Source: CAZCEC01 sp964497615
GTDB lineage: Bacteria > Chloroflexota > Anaerolineae > Anaerolineales > UBA6663
Assembly (NCBI GenBank): GCA_964497615.1
Contig: CAZCEC010000008.1
Location: 59,698-123,697, forward strand
Reading direction: 5' to 3'
Length of the DNA: 64,000 nt
The notes below the pieces were generated by a model. It was not told the DNA's origin and did not search any database. It saw nothing but the letters and a program-made list of their open reading frames with translations. Of this stretch, positions 1 to 8,794 are shown in pieces. The position numbers were made by a program, and so were the translations under genes. Numbering within the stretch: the first letter of the stretch is position 1; every line of letters starts with the position of its first letter.

Positions 1-104
1 GAAGCGATGTGACAGCCTGCCTGCTATCTGCCTCGCGATGATACCATACCGCCCCAGCGGTCCTACGCCTTCACCCTGATACACGCCCACTCGCTCATCG
101 GCGC

Positions 105-479
105 TCAAGCCCACCCCCGCGCCCGCAATTCCTCCTCGTCCCGCCCAAAGAAATGCGCCAATTCGTGGATCAGCGTGCGCCGCACCTGCCGGCGCAGTTC
201 CACCTCGGTGCGCGCCATGGCTTGCAGGGGCAGGTGGAACAGGGTGATCCGGTCCGGCTGCAGGATGATGCTGTCGGCGTGGCGGTCCACCAAGGGCACG
301 CCCACGTACAGCCCCAGTAACTGCCCGCGGCGGCCATCCATCAGCTCCGGCCCCGCCTGCGGTTCGATGTTCAGGATGACGGTCTCCGCCTCGGCGCGCA
401 GGTCTTCCGGCAGGCGGTCCAGCACTGCGTCCGCTTCCTCAAATGCGATTCGCTCAAACCGCTCCGGGGAAATGCGCAT
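105..479 (-). CDS. Zincin-type metallopeptidase family protein (Zincin_1/DUF1025)
   Basis: A 124-residue cytoplasmic protein with no signal peptide. Near the C-terminus it has HELAHFFGRDEEEL, which fits the HExxHxxGxxxxE pattern of the small 'metallopeptidase family' proteins (PF06262). The two His and the downstream acidic residue should bind zinc. The physiological substrate of this family is not established, so only the fold and metal site are firm. Length is normal for the family. It is transcribed away from the SDR gene at 575, and about 95 bp separate the two starts. No operon partner is visible on the left because the window begins there. Confidence 0.85.
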   Translation of the reverse strand: MRISPERFERIAFEEADAVLDRLPEDLRAEAETVILNIEPQAGPELMDGRRGQLLGLYVGVPLVDRHADSIILQPDRITLFHLPLQAMARTEVELRRQVRRTLIHELAHFFGRDEEELRARGWA

Positions 480-574
480 CGCGCTATTGTATCATCCTGC
501 CTTGCCCCAACCCGTCCGCCATTGCCCTGTATAATCGCCTCAGTCCGCTGCCGCTCCTGCCCCTGGAGGCCGCC

Positions 575-1288
575 ATGCCCGCTGATCCTGTTGTCCTTAT
601 CACCGGCGCCACCGGCGAATTTGGTCCCTATGTCGCCCGCGCCTTTGCCCAGGCCGGCGCGCGTCTCGCGCCAACCGCCCGCAAGCTCGACCAGGCGCAG
701 GCCCTGCTGGCCGACCTGGGGCTAGGCCAGGACCGCGGCCTGCCAGCCGTAGTGGACGTCACCCAGGCCGAAAGCGTGGCCGCGTGGGTGGAGGCCGTCA
801 TCGCCAAGTGGGGCCGGATCGATGTGCTGGTAAACGTCGCCGGGGGCTACAAGCCCGGCGCGCCCCTCCACGAGACGGACGAGGCCGCGCTCGACTTCCT
901 GTTCAACCTCAACGCGCGCTCGGCCTTCCTCACCTGCCGCGCCGTGATCCCGCACATGCTGGCCCAGGGCAGCGGCAAGATCGTCAACATCGGCGCCAAG
1001 CAGGCCCTCCAGGCCCCGCGCAAGGGCGCCGCCTATGCCATCAGCAAGGCCGCCGTCCTGCGCCTCACCGAGGCGCTCTCCGCTGAGGTGCGCGAGCAGG
1101 GCATCAACGTCAACGCCATCATCCCCAGCACGATTGACACCCCCGCCAACCGCGCCGCCCAGCCCAACGCCGACCCCGGCAAGTGGGTGGCCCCAGAAGA
1201 CCTCGCCGCTGTGGTCGTCTTCCTCGCGTCGGACGCCGCCCGCGCCATCCACGGCGCGGCCCTCCCCGTTTACGGCCTGGCCGGGTAG
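575..1288 (+). CDS. Short-chain dehydrogenase/reductase (SDR)
   Basis: A 237-residue classical SDR. The nucleotide-binding motif TGATGEFG lies near residue 9 and the active-site YAISK near residue 155, with an NxA-type segment (NVAGG) between them. An upstream in-frame extension to 443 exists. I chose the ATG at 575 because the family's beta1 strand (VVLITGATG) follows it directly and a CTGGAGG ribosome-binding site sits 5-11 bases upstream. The substrate cannot be read from sequence. The gene is monocistronic or leads into the sigma factor gene 87 bp downstream. Confidence 0.85.
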   Translation: MPADPVVLITGATGEFGPYVARAFAQAGARLAPTARKLDQAQALLADLGLGQDRGLPAVVDVTQAESVAAWVEAVIAKWGRIDVLVNVAGGYKPGAPLHETDEAALDFLFNLNARSAFLTCRAVIPHMLAQGSGKIVNIGAKQALQAPRKGAAYAISKAAVLRLTEALSAEVREQGINVNAIIPSTIDTPANRAAQPNADPGKWVAPEDLAAVVVFLASDAARAIHGAALPVYGLAG

Positions 1289-1375
1289 CGCCTTTGTTCT
1301 ACCCTGCAACCCGCCCCGCCTGAGTGCGTAATACTGGTTGCCAGCCGCCATCAGGCGGCAACCGAGGTCCTGGGA

Positions 1376-1966
1376 ATGTCCGAAGCAGACTGGGTGCGGC
1401 GAGCGCGCGCCGGCGATGATGGCGCTTTTACCCAACTCGTCGAGACCTATCAGACGCCGATTTTCAACCTATGCTACCGCATGCTGGGCGAGGCCGGCGA
1501 GGCCGAAGACGCCGCCCAGGAGACCTTTCTGCGCGCCTATTCCCAACTGGCCCGCTACGACCCCAGCCGGTCGTTCAAGACGTGGCTGTTTTCCATCGCC
1601 AATCACCACTGCATCGACCGGCTGCGCAAACGCCGGCTGACGTGGCTGTCGATTGACGATGACCTGCCGCCGCACCCGGCCTTGCAGGATCATGAGATCG
1701 GCCCGGAAGAGGCCTCGGTGCGCCGCGAGCAAACCGAAATGCTCCAGGCCCTGCTGGCCCGGCTGGCGCCCGACGACCGGGCCGTCGTGGCCATGCGCTA
1801 CTGGCACGACCTGTCGTATGAGGAAATCGCCGAGGCCACCCAAAGCACGGTCAGCGCGGTGAAGAGCCGCCTGCACCGGGCGCGAGGCAGCCTGGGCGAG
1901 ATGTTGGCCGCCGGGGCGCGCTCACCCCGGCCGGCAGCCCGGCCGGCGCTGCGGGCTGAAAGCTAG
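1376..1966 (+). CDS. ECF-type RNA polymerase sigma factor
   Basis: A 196-residue sigma-70 family protein of ECF size. Region 2 (about residues 15-85) contains the EDAAQETFLRAY and FKTWLFSIANHHCIDRLR signatures. Region 4 (about residues 120-175) has the YEEIAEATQSTVSAVKSRLHRAR helix-turn-helix. It should direct core polymerase to a small regulon, probably including its own operon. The next gene encodes a zinc-finger anti-sigma factor and the third an envelope protein, the usual sigma/anti-sigma/target layout. The leader between 1289 and 1375 holds a possible ECF-like promoter (TGCAACC near 1307 and CGTA near 1327) and a small hairpin (GGTTGCC 1336-1342 with GGCAACC 1357-1363). Both are only suggestive. 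Confidence 0.9.
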   Translation: MSEADWVRRARAGDDGAFTQLVETYQTPIFNLCYRMLGEAGEAEDAAQETFLRAYSQLARYDPSRSFKTWLFSIANHHCIDRLRKRRLTWLSIDDDLPPHPALQDHEIGPEEASVRREQTEMLQALLARLAPDDRAVVAMRYWHDLSYEEIAEATQSTVSAVKSRLHRARGSLGEMLAAGARSPRPAARPALRAES

Positions 1967-1986
1967 AGCGCTGGAAGGATGACCCG

Positions 1987-2565
1987 ATGAACCACAAACC
2001 CTTTCAGGACTTGATGCACGCTGTGTTGGATGGCGACGCCGCGACCGGCGCGGGGCAAGCTTTGGCCCCCGCCTCCCGGCGCGACCTTGAAGCGCACCTG
2101 GCCGAGTGCGGCGAGTGCCAGTCCGTCTGGACCGCGCTGAGCGACGTGCACCGGCTGCTGCGCGCGGAGCCGCCCGTGGCGCCGCGCCCGGGCTTCAGCG
2201 GGCGTTTCCAGGCCCGGCTGGCCCAGCGCCGCTCGCGCCCACGCTTGCTGTGGGGCGGGCTGGCCCTGGGCCTGGGCGCCGTCAGCGCCGCCGCCCTGGT
2301 GGTGCCCGTGGGCCTGGCGGTAATTGTGACCGCGCTCCGCGCCGCCCAGGAGCCATCCACCCTGCTGGCCGTGATGGCCAGCCTGAACGCCACGGCGGCC
2401 TTTGCCGATACCGTTTTTGGCGCGCTGTTTATCGCGGCGCGCTCCCTGTTGGAAACCGCGGCGGCCAGCCCGCTCACCTGGGCCGCGAGCCTGGCCGGCC
2501 TGGCCCTGGCCGCGCTGTGGGTGTACGTGATGCGGCACTTGCCTCGGAAGGAAACGACGCGATGA
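1987..2565 (+). CDS. Putative zinc-finger (zf-HC2) transmembrane anti-sigma factor
   Basis: A 192-residue protein with the H37-x3-C41-x2-C44 pattern of anti-sigma zinc-finger domains in its N-terminal cytoplasmic part. A basic linker and two or three hydrophobic segments follow (about residues 80-110, 125-150 and 165-185). It begins 20 bp after the ECF sigma gene, and its stop overlaps the next start (ATGA). It most likely holds the sigma factor inactive at the membrane until an envelope signal arrives. The signal is unknown. Confidence 0.85.
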   Translation: MNHKPFQDLMHAVLDGDAATGAGQALAPASRRDLEAHLAECGECQSVWTALSDVHRLLRAEPPVAPRPGFSGRFQARLAQRRSRPRLLWGGLALGLGAVSAAALVVPVGLAVIVTALRAAQEPSTLLAVMASLNATAAFADTVFGALFIAARSLLETAAASPLTWAASLAGLALAALWVYVMRHLPRKETTR

Positions 2566-3596
2566 AGGCGATCCTGAAGTTTCTCATTGTCACCGGCCTG
2601 GCCCTGGCCCTGCTGGCGCCCCTCACCCTGGCGCGCCCGGCCTACGCCGATCACTGCAATACCGATAAGCAGGTGTTCGGCGGCAGCTTTACCCTGAGCG
2701 CCGGCCAAACCCTGGACAGCAACCTCATTATCCTGGGCGGCAATGCGACGCTTGAGAGCGGCGCCGTGATGAATTGCACCATCGTCGTCATCGGCGGCAA
2801 CGCCGATATCGCCGGGCAGGTGGCCGAGGACGTGGTGGTCTTTGGCGGCAGCACCATCCTGCGCGCGTCGGCGGTGGTGCAGGGCGAACTGCAAAGCATC
2901 GGCGGCACGGTCACGCGCGAGGCCGGCGCGGAGGTGGTCGGCGGCGAGGGGCAGGTGTTCGACTTCGACCGCAACCGCTGGTTCAACTTCGATACTGATA
3001 TCCCGTTCATTGACCCGGTGCTGGGGTGGTACCAGAGCGTCATCCAGACCGTCATGGCCGCCATCGTCATCGGGCTGATCGCCCTGGTGGTGGTGCTCTT
3101 CTGGCCCGACCAGACGGCCCGCGTGGCCGCCACGGTCGCCAACGCGCCGGCCCAGGCGGGCGGGCTGGGACTGCTCACCGTGGTGGCGGTGCCGGTGCTG
3201 CTGGTGCTGCTCACGATTACGGTGTGCCTGGTGCCGGTGGCCTTCATCGGCGCCGTCATCTTTGCCGCCGGCCTGTTGTTCGGCCTCATCGCCGCGGGCC
3301 AGATCGTCGGCGCGCGGCTCACCGCCGCCCTGCGCCTCTACAGCCTGAGCCCGGCCGTCGCCACGGCCCTGGGCACCACCCTGCTGTGGTTGGTGGCCAG
3401 CGCCGTGGGCGCGGTGTGGTGCGTCGGCTGGATCATCTGGCTGCTGCTGGCCTCCATCGGCCTGGGCGCGGTGACCCTCACCCGCTTCGGCACCCAACCC
3501 TACCTGCCCGGCCCGGCCATCTACCCGCCCGCCGCGCCGCCGGCCCCGCCCTCGGATGCGCCCTCCACGCCAAGCGAGGCTGCCCCCGCTGCGTAG
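2562..3596 (+). CDS. Exported bactofilin-like beta-helix protein with C-terminal membrane segments
   Basis: A 344-residue protein. A signal peptide (about residues 1-29, ending AYA) precedes a short right-handed beta-helix-like region (about residues 36-120). This region has repeating phrases such as LIILGGNATLESGA, VVIGGNADIAGQ and VVVFGGSTILRASA, as in polymer-forming bactofilin-related proteins. Four to five hydrophobic helices fill residues 160-310, and the C-terminal tail is Pro/Ala-rich. The start overlaps the anti-sigma stop by four bases, so the two are translationally coupled. It is the probable target of the ECF switch. Function is otherwise unknown; the N-terminal half should lie outside the membrane. 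Confidence 0.75.
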   Translation: MKAILKFLIVTGLALALLAPLTLARPAYADHCNTDKQVFGGSFTLSAGQTLDSNLIILGGNATLESGAVMNCTIVVIGGNADIAGQVAEDVVVFGGSTILRASAVVQGELQSIGGTVTREAGAEVVGGEGQVFDFDRNRWFNFDTDIPFIDPVLGWYQSVIQTVMAAIVIGLIALVVVLFWPDQTARVAATVANAPAQAGGLGLLTVVAVPVLLVLLTITVCLVPVAFIGAVIFAAGLLFGLIAAGQIVGARLTAALRLYSLSPAVATALGTTLLWLVASAVGAVWCVGWIIWLLLASIGLGAVTLTRFGTQPYLPGPAIYPPAAPPAPPSDAPSTPSEAAPAA

Positions 3597-3631
3597 CGGC
3601 ATCGGACCCTTTTCACCGCGGAGCACGCAGA

Positions 3632-3672
3632 GAGCGCGGAGTTAGGAGAGAATCTCTCTTAACTCCGCGCTC
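3632..3672. terminator. Near-perfect hairpin downstream of the ECF operon
   Basis: Two 19-base arms (3632-3650 and 3654-3672) pair with a single G-U-type mismatch around a 3-base loop. It lies 35 bases after the stop of the bactofilin-like gene. There is no long T run, so it could be a terminator, an RNA stabiliser or a dispersed palindromic element. The following bases to about 3770 are low-complexity GTC-rich sequence with no coding signal. Confidence 0.55.
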
Positions 3673-3769
3673 GCCTCTTTGGCCTCTTGCCTTCTGGTGT
3701 CGGCCGTCTGCTGTTTGCTTTCGGTCGTCCGTCGCCGGTTGTCGGTGGTCGCGCTTTCCTATCCGGCGC

Positions 3770-4750
3770 TCAACTTTCGTCACCTGCCCCACATCTTGTT
3801 GTGGGGTTCGTCGTTCGTCCTTCATCGCCGCCCGCCAGCCCCGGCAGCACCTGCTTCAGCGTCTCCACCAGCGCTTCCACCGCCGGGTTGGGCGCGCGGC
3901 GCGTGGGCCGGATCAGGGTGATTTCCCAGGCCGGCAGCGTCACCGGCTGGCCGCCCTCAGTCAGCGCCAGCGCCAGCAAGTCTCCCGCCGCCAGTTCGCG
4001 CCGCACCGCGATCTCCGGCAGCAGGCTCGCGCCCGTGCCCGCCAGCAGCATCCCCTTCACCAGTTCCACCGGGCTTAGCTCCATCCACGGAGCGCGGCCC
4101 TCGCTCTCTCCCCGCGCCGCCCGCACGTGCTCCAGAAAGGCCTGGCTGGCCGGCCCCCAATAGCTCACCAGCAATTGTTCCCGCGCCAGCCGCGCCAGTT
4201 CCACCCCGCGCCCGGCCTCGGCCGCCAGCGCGTTGCGGCGGCCCGTCACCATCACCAGCCGCGCCCGGAACCCTGCCGCCCGCTCGATCTGCGGGTGCAG
4301 GCTGGGGCCGGAGATCAGCGCCAGGTGCGCCACGCCGTCCAGGATCATCCCCGGCGCATCCCAGGAGTGCACCGACCGCACCCGCACCTCCACGCCCGGC
4401 TGTTCGCGCTGGAACGCTACCAGCGCGGGCGCGAACAAGTATGCTCCCGAGGTCACGGTCACCGCGACCGTCACCTGGCCGCGCTGGCCCGCGCTGGCCA
4501 CCCGCGCCGACTCCTCCCCTTGCCGCAGTACCTCCAGCGCGCGCTCGGCGTAGCCCCCGAATGCCTCGCCCGCCGGGGTCAGCGCCACGCCCCGGCCCCG
4601 ACGCTCGAACAGGGGCGTGCCCACCTCCGCCTCCAGCGCCCGCAGCCGGTCGGACACCGTGGCCTGGCCCAAGTCCAACTCCGCGGCCGCGCGGCTCAGC
4701 GACCGGTGCCGGGCGATAATGAGAAACAAGCGTAGATGTTCAGTATTCAT
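3770..4750 (-). CDS. LysR family transcriptional regulator
   Basis: A 326-residue LTTR. The N-terminal winged helix-turn-helix (residues 1-60) includes RHRSLSRAAAELDLGQATVSDRLRALE without its flanks broken, and is followed by LFERRGRGVALTPAG. The rest is a periplasmic-binding-like effector domain. I chose the ATG at 4750 because MNTEHLRLFL is the canonical LTTR N-terminus; a 19-codon upstream extension is implausible. It is divergent from the HD-GYP gene. A perfect TATAAT sits only 6 bases upstream of the start codon, so the transcript may be leaderless. The effector is unknown. Confidence 0.9.
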   Translation of the reverse strand: MNTEHLRLFLIIARHRSLSRAAAELDLGQATVSDRLRALEAEVGTPLFERRGRGVALTPAGEAFGGYAERALEVLRQGEESARVASAGQRGQVTVAVTVTSGAYLFAPALVAFQREQPGVEVRVRSVHSWDAPGMILDGVAHLALISGPSLHPQIERAAGFRARLVMVTGRRNALAAEAGRGVELARLAREQLLVSYWGPASQAFLEHVRAARGESEGRAPWMELSPVELVKGMLLAGTGASLLPEIAVRRELAAGDLLALALTEGGQPVTLPAWEITLIRPTRRAPNPAVEALVETLKQVLPGLAGGDEGRTTNPTTRCGAGDES

Positions 4751-4790
4751 ACCCTGATTATAGGCTTTGGCATACAATATACTTGTTCGC
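4751..4790. promoter_or_regulatory. Divergent promoter region between LysR and HD-GYP genes
   Basis: This is an AT-rich island inside GC-rich sequence. On the minus strand TATAAT (4757-4762) lies 6 bases before the LysR ATG. On the plus strand two overlapping -10-like hexamers, TACAAT (4773-4778) and TATACT (4778-4783), precede the HD-GYP gene. No strong -35 is visible on either side, as expected if the LysR protein activates. Confidence 0.4.
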
Positions 4791-4824
4791 GGCCCACTTC
4801 CCGCCAACCTCCCGTCGACTTCGT

Positions 4825-7077
4825 ATGGCAGCCTCTTCGTCTCCGCCGCCCCCCGCGCCGGCCGATCGCCAGGGACTCCTGGCGGGACTGCGGGCGGCGT
4901 GGCAGTGGCTCACACAGCCGTCGCCAAACGTCGGGGAGCCGTACCAGCGCCGGCAGGCACAACTCCTGGCGGCGCTGTTGGTCATCATCATCCCCCTCGG
5001 CCTGCTGTCTGAAGCCCTGACCATCCTGACCATCACCGGACCCTACACCGGCTATGTCGTCACCCTGGGCGCGATGGCGCCCATGGCGGCAGCCTATGTG
5101 TTGAGCCGCACCACCTACTACCAGTGGGGGGCGCTGCTCATCACGCTGACCAGTTCGGCTGCGGTTTTTGCGGGTGCGGCCCGCGAACCCAGCGCCGTGC
5201 CGGGCGGCTTTCTCGACTTTCTCTTCGTTCCCCTGCTGCTGGCCAGTGCCTTTCTTCCACTCTGGCAATTGGCGCTGTTCGGCGTGGCCAACCTGGCGGG
5301 CTTGCTGCTCCTGCCGTTTCTTGTGCCCTCAGTCGCCCTCGACGTGGTGGTCGTCGGTCCGCTGATCTTTTTTGTGCTGTCAGCGACCGTCATCCTGTTC
5401 ATCTCGCGCCACCGCAATCTGCTGGAGCGCGACCGACTGGCCAGCCTGCGCCTGGCGGAGGCCCGCGCCCGCCAGGAAGCAGCCCGCACCAAGGCCCTCC
5501 TGCGCGTGTCCGAGCGGCTGAATACCCTCCTCGATTTGGACGCCGTGCTGGCCACGATGTGCGAAGAGACAGCTCGCGCCCTGGATGCGCCCGCGGCGCT
5601 GATCTTCCTCTACCACGAGGCCCGCGGCGAGCTCACCCCGGCCGCGCGGACCGGCCTCCCTGCCGGTGCGCCCGAAGCGCCGGCCCTGCCCCGCGCCGTG
5701 CACGACCGCGTTATCCAGCGGTTTGGTCCGGTGGCCCTGATCCCCGACGTGGCCTTGGTGCCCGATCTGCCCGGCCGCGATTTCTTCGTCGCGCTGGAGA
5801 TGAACAGCGCGGCCTACGCGGTCATGGAATATGAGGCGCGGCTGGTTGGCAGCCTGGCCGTGGCCAGCCTGGGTGCGGCGCGCACCTTCAGCGAAGATGA
5901 CCGGTTGCTGCTGGGCGGGCTGGCCGGCCAGGCCGCGCTGAGCATCGTCAATACCCGTCTGTACAAAGACGCCCGCCGCCGCCTGGAGCGCCTGCAAGCC
6001 CTGCGCACGATTGATGTCGCCATTGCCGCCAACCAGGATCTGCAATCCACCCTGGAGGTGTTGTTGGAGCAAATCCGGCAACAGCTTGGCGTGGACGCCG
6101 CCCTGGTGCTGCTGCTGGACGTCACCGAGCAGCGGCTGGTCTTTGCTGGCGGCCAGGGTTTTCGCACCCATGCCCTCCAGGCCACCCGCCTGCGATTGGG
6201 CGATGGGCACGCCGGCCAGGCCGCGGTGCGGCGCGCCCTGCTGCCAGTGCCCGACCTGCGGGCCAACCCCGGCTCCTTCACCTATGCGCCTCTGCTGGAA
6301 GAGGAAGGCTTCGTCAGCTATTGCGCCGCGCCCCTCATCGTCAAGGACCAGGTGCGCGGCGTAGTGGAAGTCTTCCACCGCGCGCCGCTATCGCCCGAGC
6401 CGGAGTGGCTGGCGTTCCTGGAGGCCCTGGCCGGGCAAGCCGCCATTGCCATCGACAACACCACCCTGCTCACCGACCTCCAACGCACGAATGCCGAACT
6501 GGCCCAAGCCTATGACGCCACTATCGAGGGCTGGTCGCACGCCCTCGACCTGCGTGACCACGAGACCGAAGGCCACACCCGGCGCGTCACCGAACTGACC
6601 CTGGCCCTGGCGCGGCGGGTGGGCGGCTTCTCCGAGGCCGACCTGATGCACGTGCGCCGGGGCGCGCTGCTGCACGATATCGGCAAGATGGGGGTGCCCG
6701 ACAGCGTCCTGCTCAAGCCGGGGCCGTTGACGGAGACTGAATGGGTAATCATGCGCCGCCATCCGGTCTATGCGTATGAGATGCTGCGGTTGATCGAATA
6801 CCTGCGGCCGGCGCTGGATATCCCCTATTGCCACCACGAACGGTGGGATGGGGCGGGCTACCCGCGCGGCCTCATGGGGGAGAAAATCCCCCTGGCCGCC
6901 CGCCTCTTCGCGGTCGTTGATATCTGGGATGCCCTGCGCTCCGACCGTCCCTACCGCGATGCCTGGCCGGAGGACAAGGTGCGCGCCCACATCGCCAGCC
7001 TGGCCGGCAACCACCTGGACCCGGACCTGGTGGCGGCGTTCCTGGGGATGCTGGATGAAATGAAGCGTGAAACGTGA
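4825..7077 (+). CDS. Membrane-anchored GAF-GAF-HD-GYP protein (predicted c-di-GMP phosphodiesterase)
   Basis: A 750-residue signalling protein. Residues 45-195 hold about five or six membrane helices, followed by a coiled segment (200-230) and two GAF domains (about 230-380 and 390-550). A C-terminal HD-GYP domain (about 560-740) carries H617-D618 in LLHDIGK and the HHERWDGAGYP motif at 670-680, so the metal site and GYP loop are intact. HD-GYP proteins hydrolyse cyclic di-GMP; the GAF pair probably senses a small ligand or redox state. An in-frame start at 4783 also exists. I prefer 4825 because the upstream residues lie on the divergent promoter. It is divergent from a LysR gene and may be its target. 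Confidence 0.85.
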   Translation: MAASSSPPPPAPADRQGLLAGLRAAWQWLTQPSPNVGEPYQRRQAQLLAALLVIIIPLGLLSEALTILTITGPYTGYVVTLGAMAPMAAAYVLSRTTYYQWGALLITLTSSAAVFAGAAREPSAVPGGFLDFLFVPLLLASAFLPLWQLALFGVANLAGLLLLPFLVPSVALDVVVVGPLIFFVLSATVILFISRHRNLLERDRLASLRLAEARARQEAARTKALLRVSERLNTLLDLDAVLATMCEETARALDAPAALIFLYHEARGELTPAARTGLPAGAPEAPALPRAVHDRVIQRFGPVALIPDVALVPDLPGRDFFVALEMNSAAYAVMEYEARLVGSLAVASLGAARTFSEDDRLLLGGLAGQAALSIVNTRLYKDARRRLERLQALRTIDVAIAANQDLQSTLEVLLEQIRQQLGVDAALVLLLDVTEQRLVFAGGQGFRTHALQATRLRLGDGHAGQAAVRRALLPVPDLRANPGSFTYAPLLEEEGFVSYCAAPLIVKDQVRGVVEVFHRAPLSPEPEWLAFLEALAGQAAIAIDNTTLLTDLQRTNAELAQAYDATIEGWSHALDLRDHETEGHTRRVTELTLALARRVGGFSEADLMHVRRGALLHDIGKMGVPDSVLLKPGPLTETEWVIMRRHPVYAYEMLRLIEYLRPALDIPYCHHERWDGAGYPRGLMGEKIPLAARLFAVVDIWDALRSDRPYRDAWPEDKVRAHIASLAGNHLDPDLVAAFLGMLDEMKRET

Positions 7078-7137
7078 AAACGTGAGCCGAGAGCAACGGG
7101 GATCGCTCGCTACGCTTCACATTTCACTTATCTCGCT

Positions 7138-8508
7138 TCACAGTCCCCCAAACCTCGCCACAATCCTCCCAATATGCCGGCCCGCGTTCAGCAAGTCCGC
7201 CAGCCGCACGTGCTCGTCGGGCGCGTGGGTGCGGTTGCGGTCGTTGCCCACCCCCGCTGAGACGACGGCGATGTTGCCTAGCGGGCGCGCGAAGGCGTAT
7301 ACCGGGCTGCTGCCCCCCGCCATCGGCCGGAACTCGTATGGCTTCTGATAGACTTCCTCGGCGGCGCGACGCGTGAGTTCCACGAACGGGTTGTCGGGCG
7401 AGGCCTTGTAGGGCCACATCGCGCCCAGCCACGTGACCCCCAGGTCGCCAAAGCCCTCGGCGATGAGATGCGCCTTGAGCTTCTCCAATAGGTCCTCTGG
7501 GTCCTGGTCGGGCACCAGGCGAAAGTCGAGCTTGGCCGTGGCGCGGGCCGGGATGACGGTCTTCATCCCCGGCCCCTGGTAGCCGGCCGTGATCCCGCCG
7601 ATGTTGGCCGTGGGGTTGAACACCGCCGCCTCCAGGTCGCGCCCGGTGCGCCCGCCCACAAAATCCTTGACGCCAAACTGCTCGCGCAGTCCCGGCTCCG
7701 GGTCGTTCATCGCGGCGATGATGGCTTCGTCCTCGGCCGACGGCCCCTTGGCATCGGCGTACCAGCCGGGGATGCGAATGTGCTCGTCGCCGTCCTTCAG
7801 CGAGGCCAGGGCGCGCACCAGCCGCCAGGCGGCATTGGGCAGCATGTGGGCGGCGCCGGAGTGCGCGTCGCGCGAGAGAGTCTCGGCCGCCAGCTCCACG
7901 CTTAGCACCCCGCGCCGGCCCAGCACCATCCCCGGCCGGCCCTCGGCGTCGGTGCCGCCCTCCTCCCACAGCGCGCCGTCGCAGGCCAGTTCGTCCAGGT
8001 GCTCGCGCACGAAGGCGGCGATGTGCGGGCTGCCCACCTCCTCCTGTCCTTCCACCACGAACAGCACTCCGCACGGCAATTCGCCCCCGTTGGCCTCCCG
8101 CGCCGCGTCCACCGCCGCCAGCCGCGCGATGAACTCGCCCTTATCGTCCTTGGCCCCGCGCGCGTACAGCGCCCCGTCGCGCACCGCCGGCTCGAAGGGC
8201 GGGCTGGTCCACAGGTGCAGCGGGTCCACCGGCTGCACGTCGTAGTGGTTGTAGAACAGCAAGGTGCGGGACGACTGGCCCGCCGCCCGCCCCACCACCA
8301 CCGGGAACCCCACCGTCTCGTGAATCTGCACGGCGAAGCCGTGGCGCTCCAGGATCGTCCCGACCAGGGCCGCGCACGCCCGCATGTCCGCTGCTCCAGC
8401 CTCGCCCCGCGCCGAGATGCTGGGGATGGCGCACAACTCTGCGATTTCCTGGACGTACTCGTCCACGCGCGCCGCCAGGAATTCATCCATCCGCATTGAG
8501 AGATTCAT
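7138..8508 (-). CDS. M20 family metallopeptidase/dipeptidase
   Basis: A 456-residue cytoplasmic dinuclear-zinc peptidase. Metal and catalytic residues are visible: H88 and D90 in FYNHYDVQP, D121 in GAKDDKGE, E156-E157 in VEGQEEVGS, and a late His in RTHAPDEH. The SRDAHSG segment belongs to the dimerisation lid. The family removes N-terminal residues from di- and tripeptides or deacylates amino acids; exact specificity is not readable. I used the ATG at 8508. A GTG at 8526 is an alternative that adds six residues. Confidence 0.88.
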   Translation of the reverse strand: MNLSMRMDEFLAARVDEYVQEIAELCAIPSISARGEAGAADMRACAALVGTILERHGFAVQIHETVGFPVVVGRAAGQSSRTLLFYNHYDVQPVDPLHLWTSPPFEPAVRDGALYARGAKDDKGEFIARLAAVDAAREANGGELPCGVLFVVEGQEEVGSPHIAAFVREHLDELACDGALWEEGGTDAEGRPGMVLGRRGVLSVELAAETLSRDAHSGAAHMLPNAAWRLVRALASLKDGDEHIRIPGWYADAKGPSAEDEAIIAAMNDPEPGLREQFGVKDFVGGRTGRDLEAAVFNPTANIGGITAGYQGPGMKTVIPARATAKLDFRLVPDQDPEDLLEKLKAHLIAEGFGDLGVTWLGAMWPYKASPDNPFVELTRRAAEEVYQKPYEFRPMAGGSSPVYAFARPLGNIAVVSAGVGNDRNRTHAPDEHVRLADLLNAGRHIGRIVARFGGL

Positions 8509-8794
8509 GTGTTCCATCCGTTCCACTGGTACGCCCCCGTGTAGAGTCCGTTGACGAAGGTGATGATAGGCGCGCGAAGCCGGTGCGTCTCAGCCGTTGG
8601 GGCTGCCTCCAGTCCAAGGGGGGCCGCGCCGCCCGCCGCCTGGTTGGTGCCGGTATTATACGCACCGGGCCCGCCGCCCGCCCAGGCGCCTCCCGCACCG
8701 CCCAATCTGGTGTAGACTCTCGCGTCACATCGCCTAGCCCAGGTCCACCGCCTGGGTCGAGGCAAGCGATTGCCGGAGGTTCCTGGAGCGTCAC

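Noticed and set aside
722..1435. Long minus-strand reading frame opposite the SDR gene
   Set aside because: It mirrors the SDR in a high-GC region, has Gly/Ala/Asp-rich low-complexity sequence and no recognisable motif.
2004..3626. Long 540-residue minus-strand frame over the ECF operon
   Set aside because: Arg/His/Gln-rich shadow of three well-supported plus-strand genes; no start signal.
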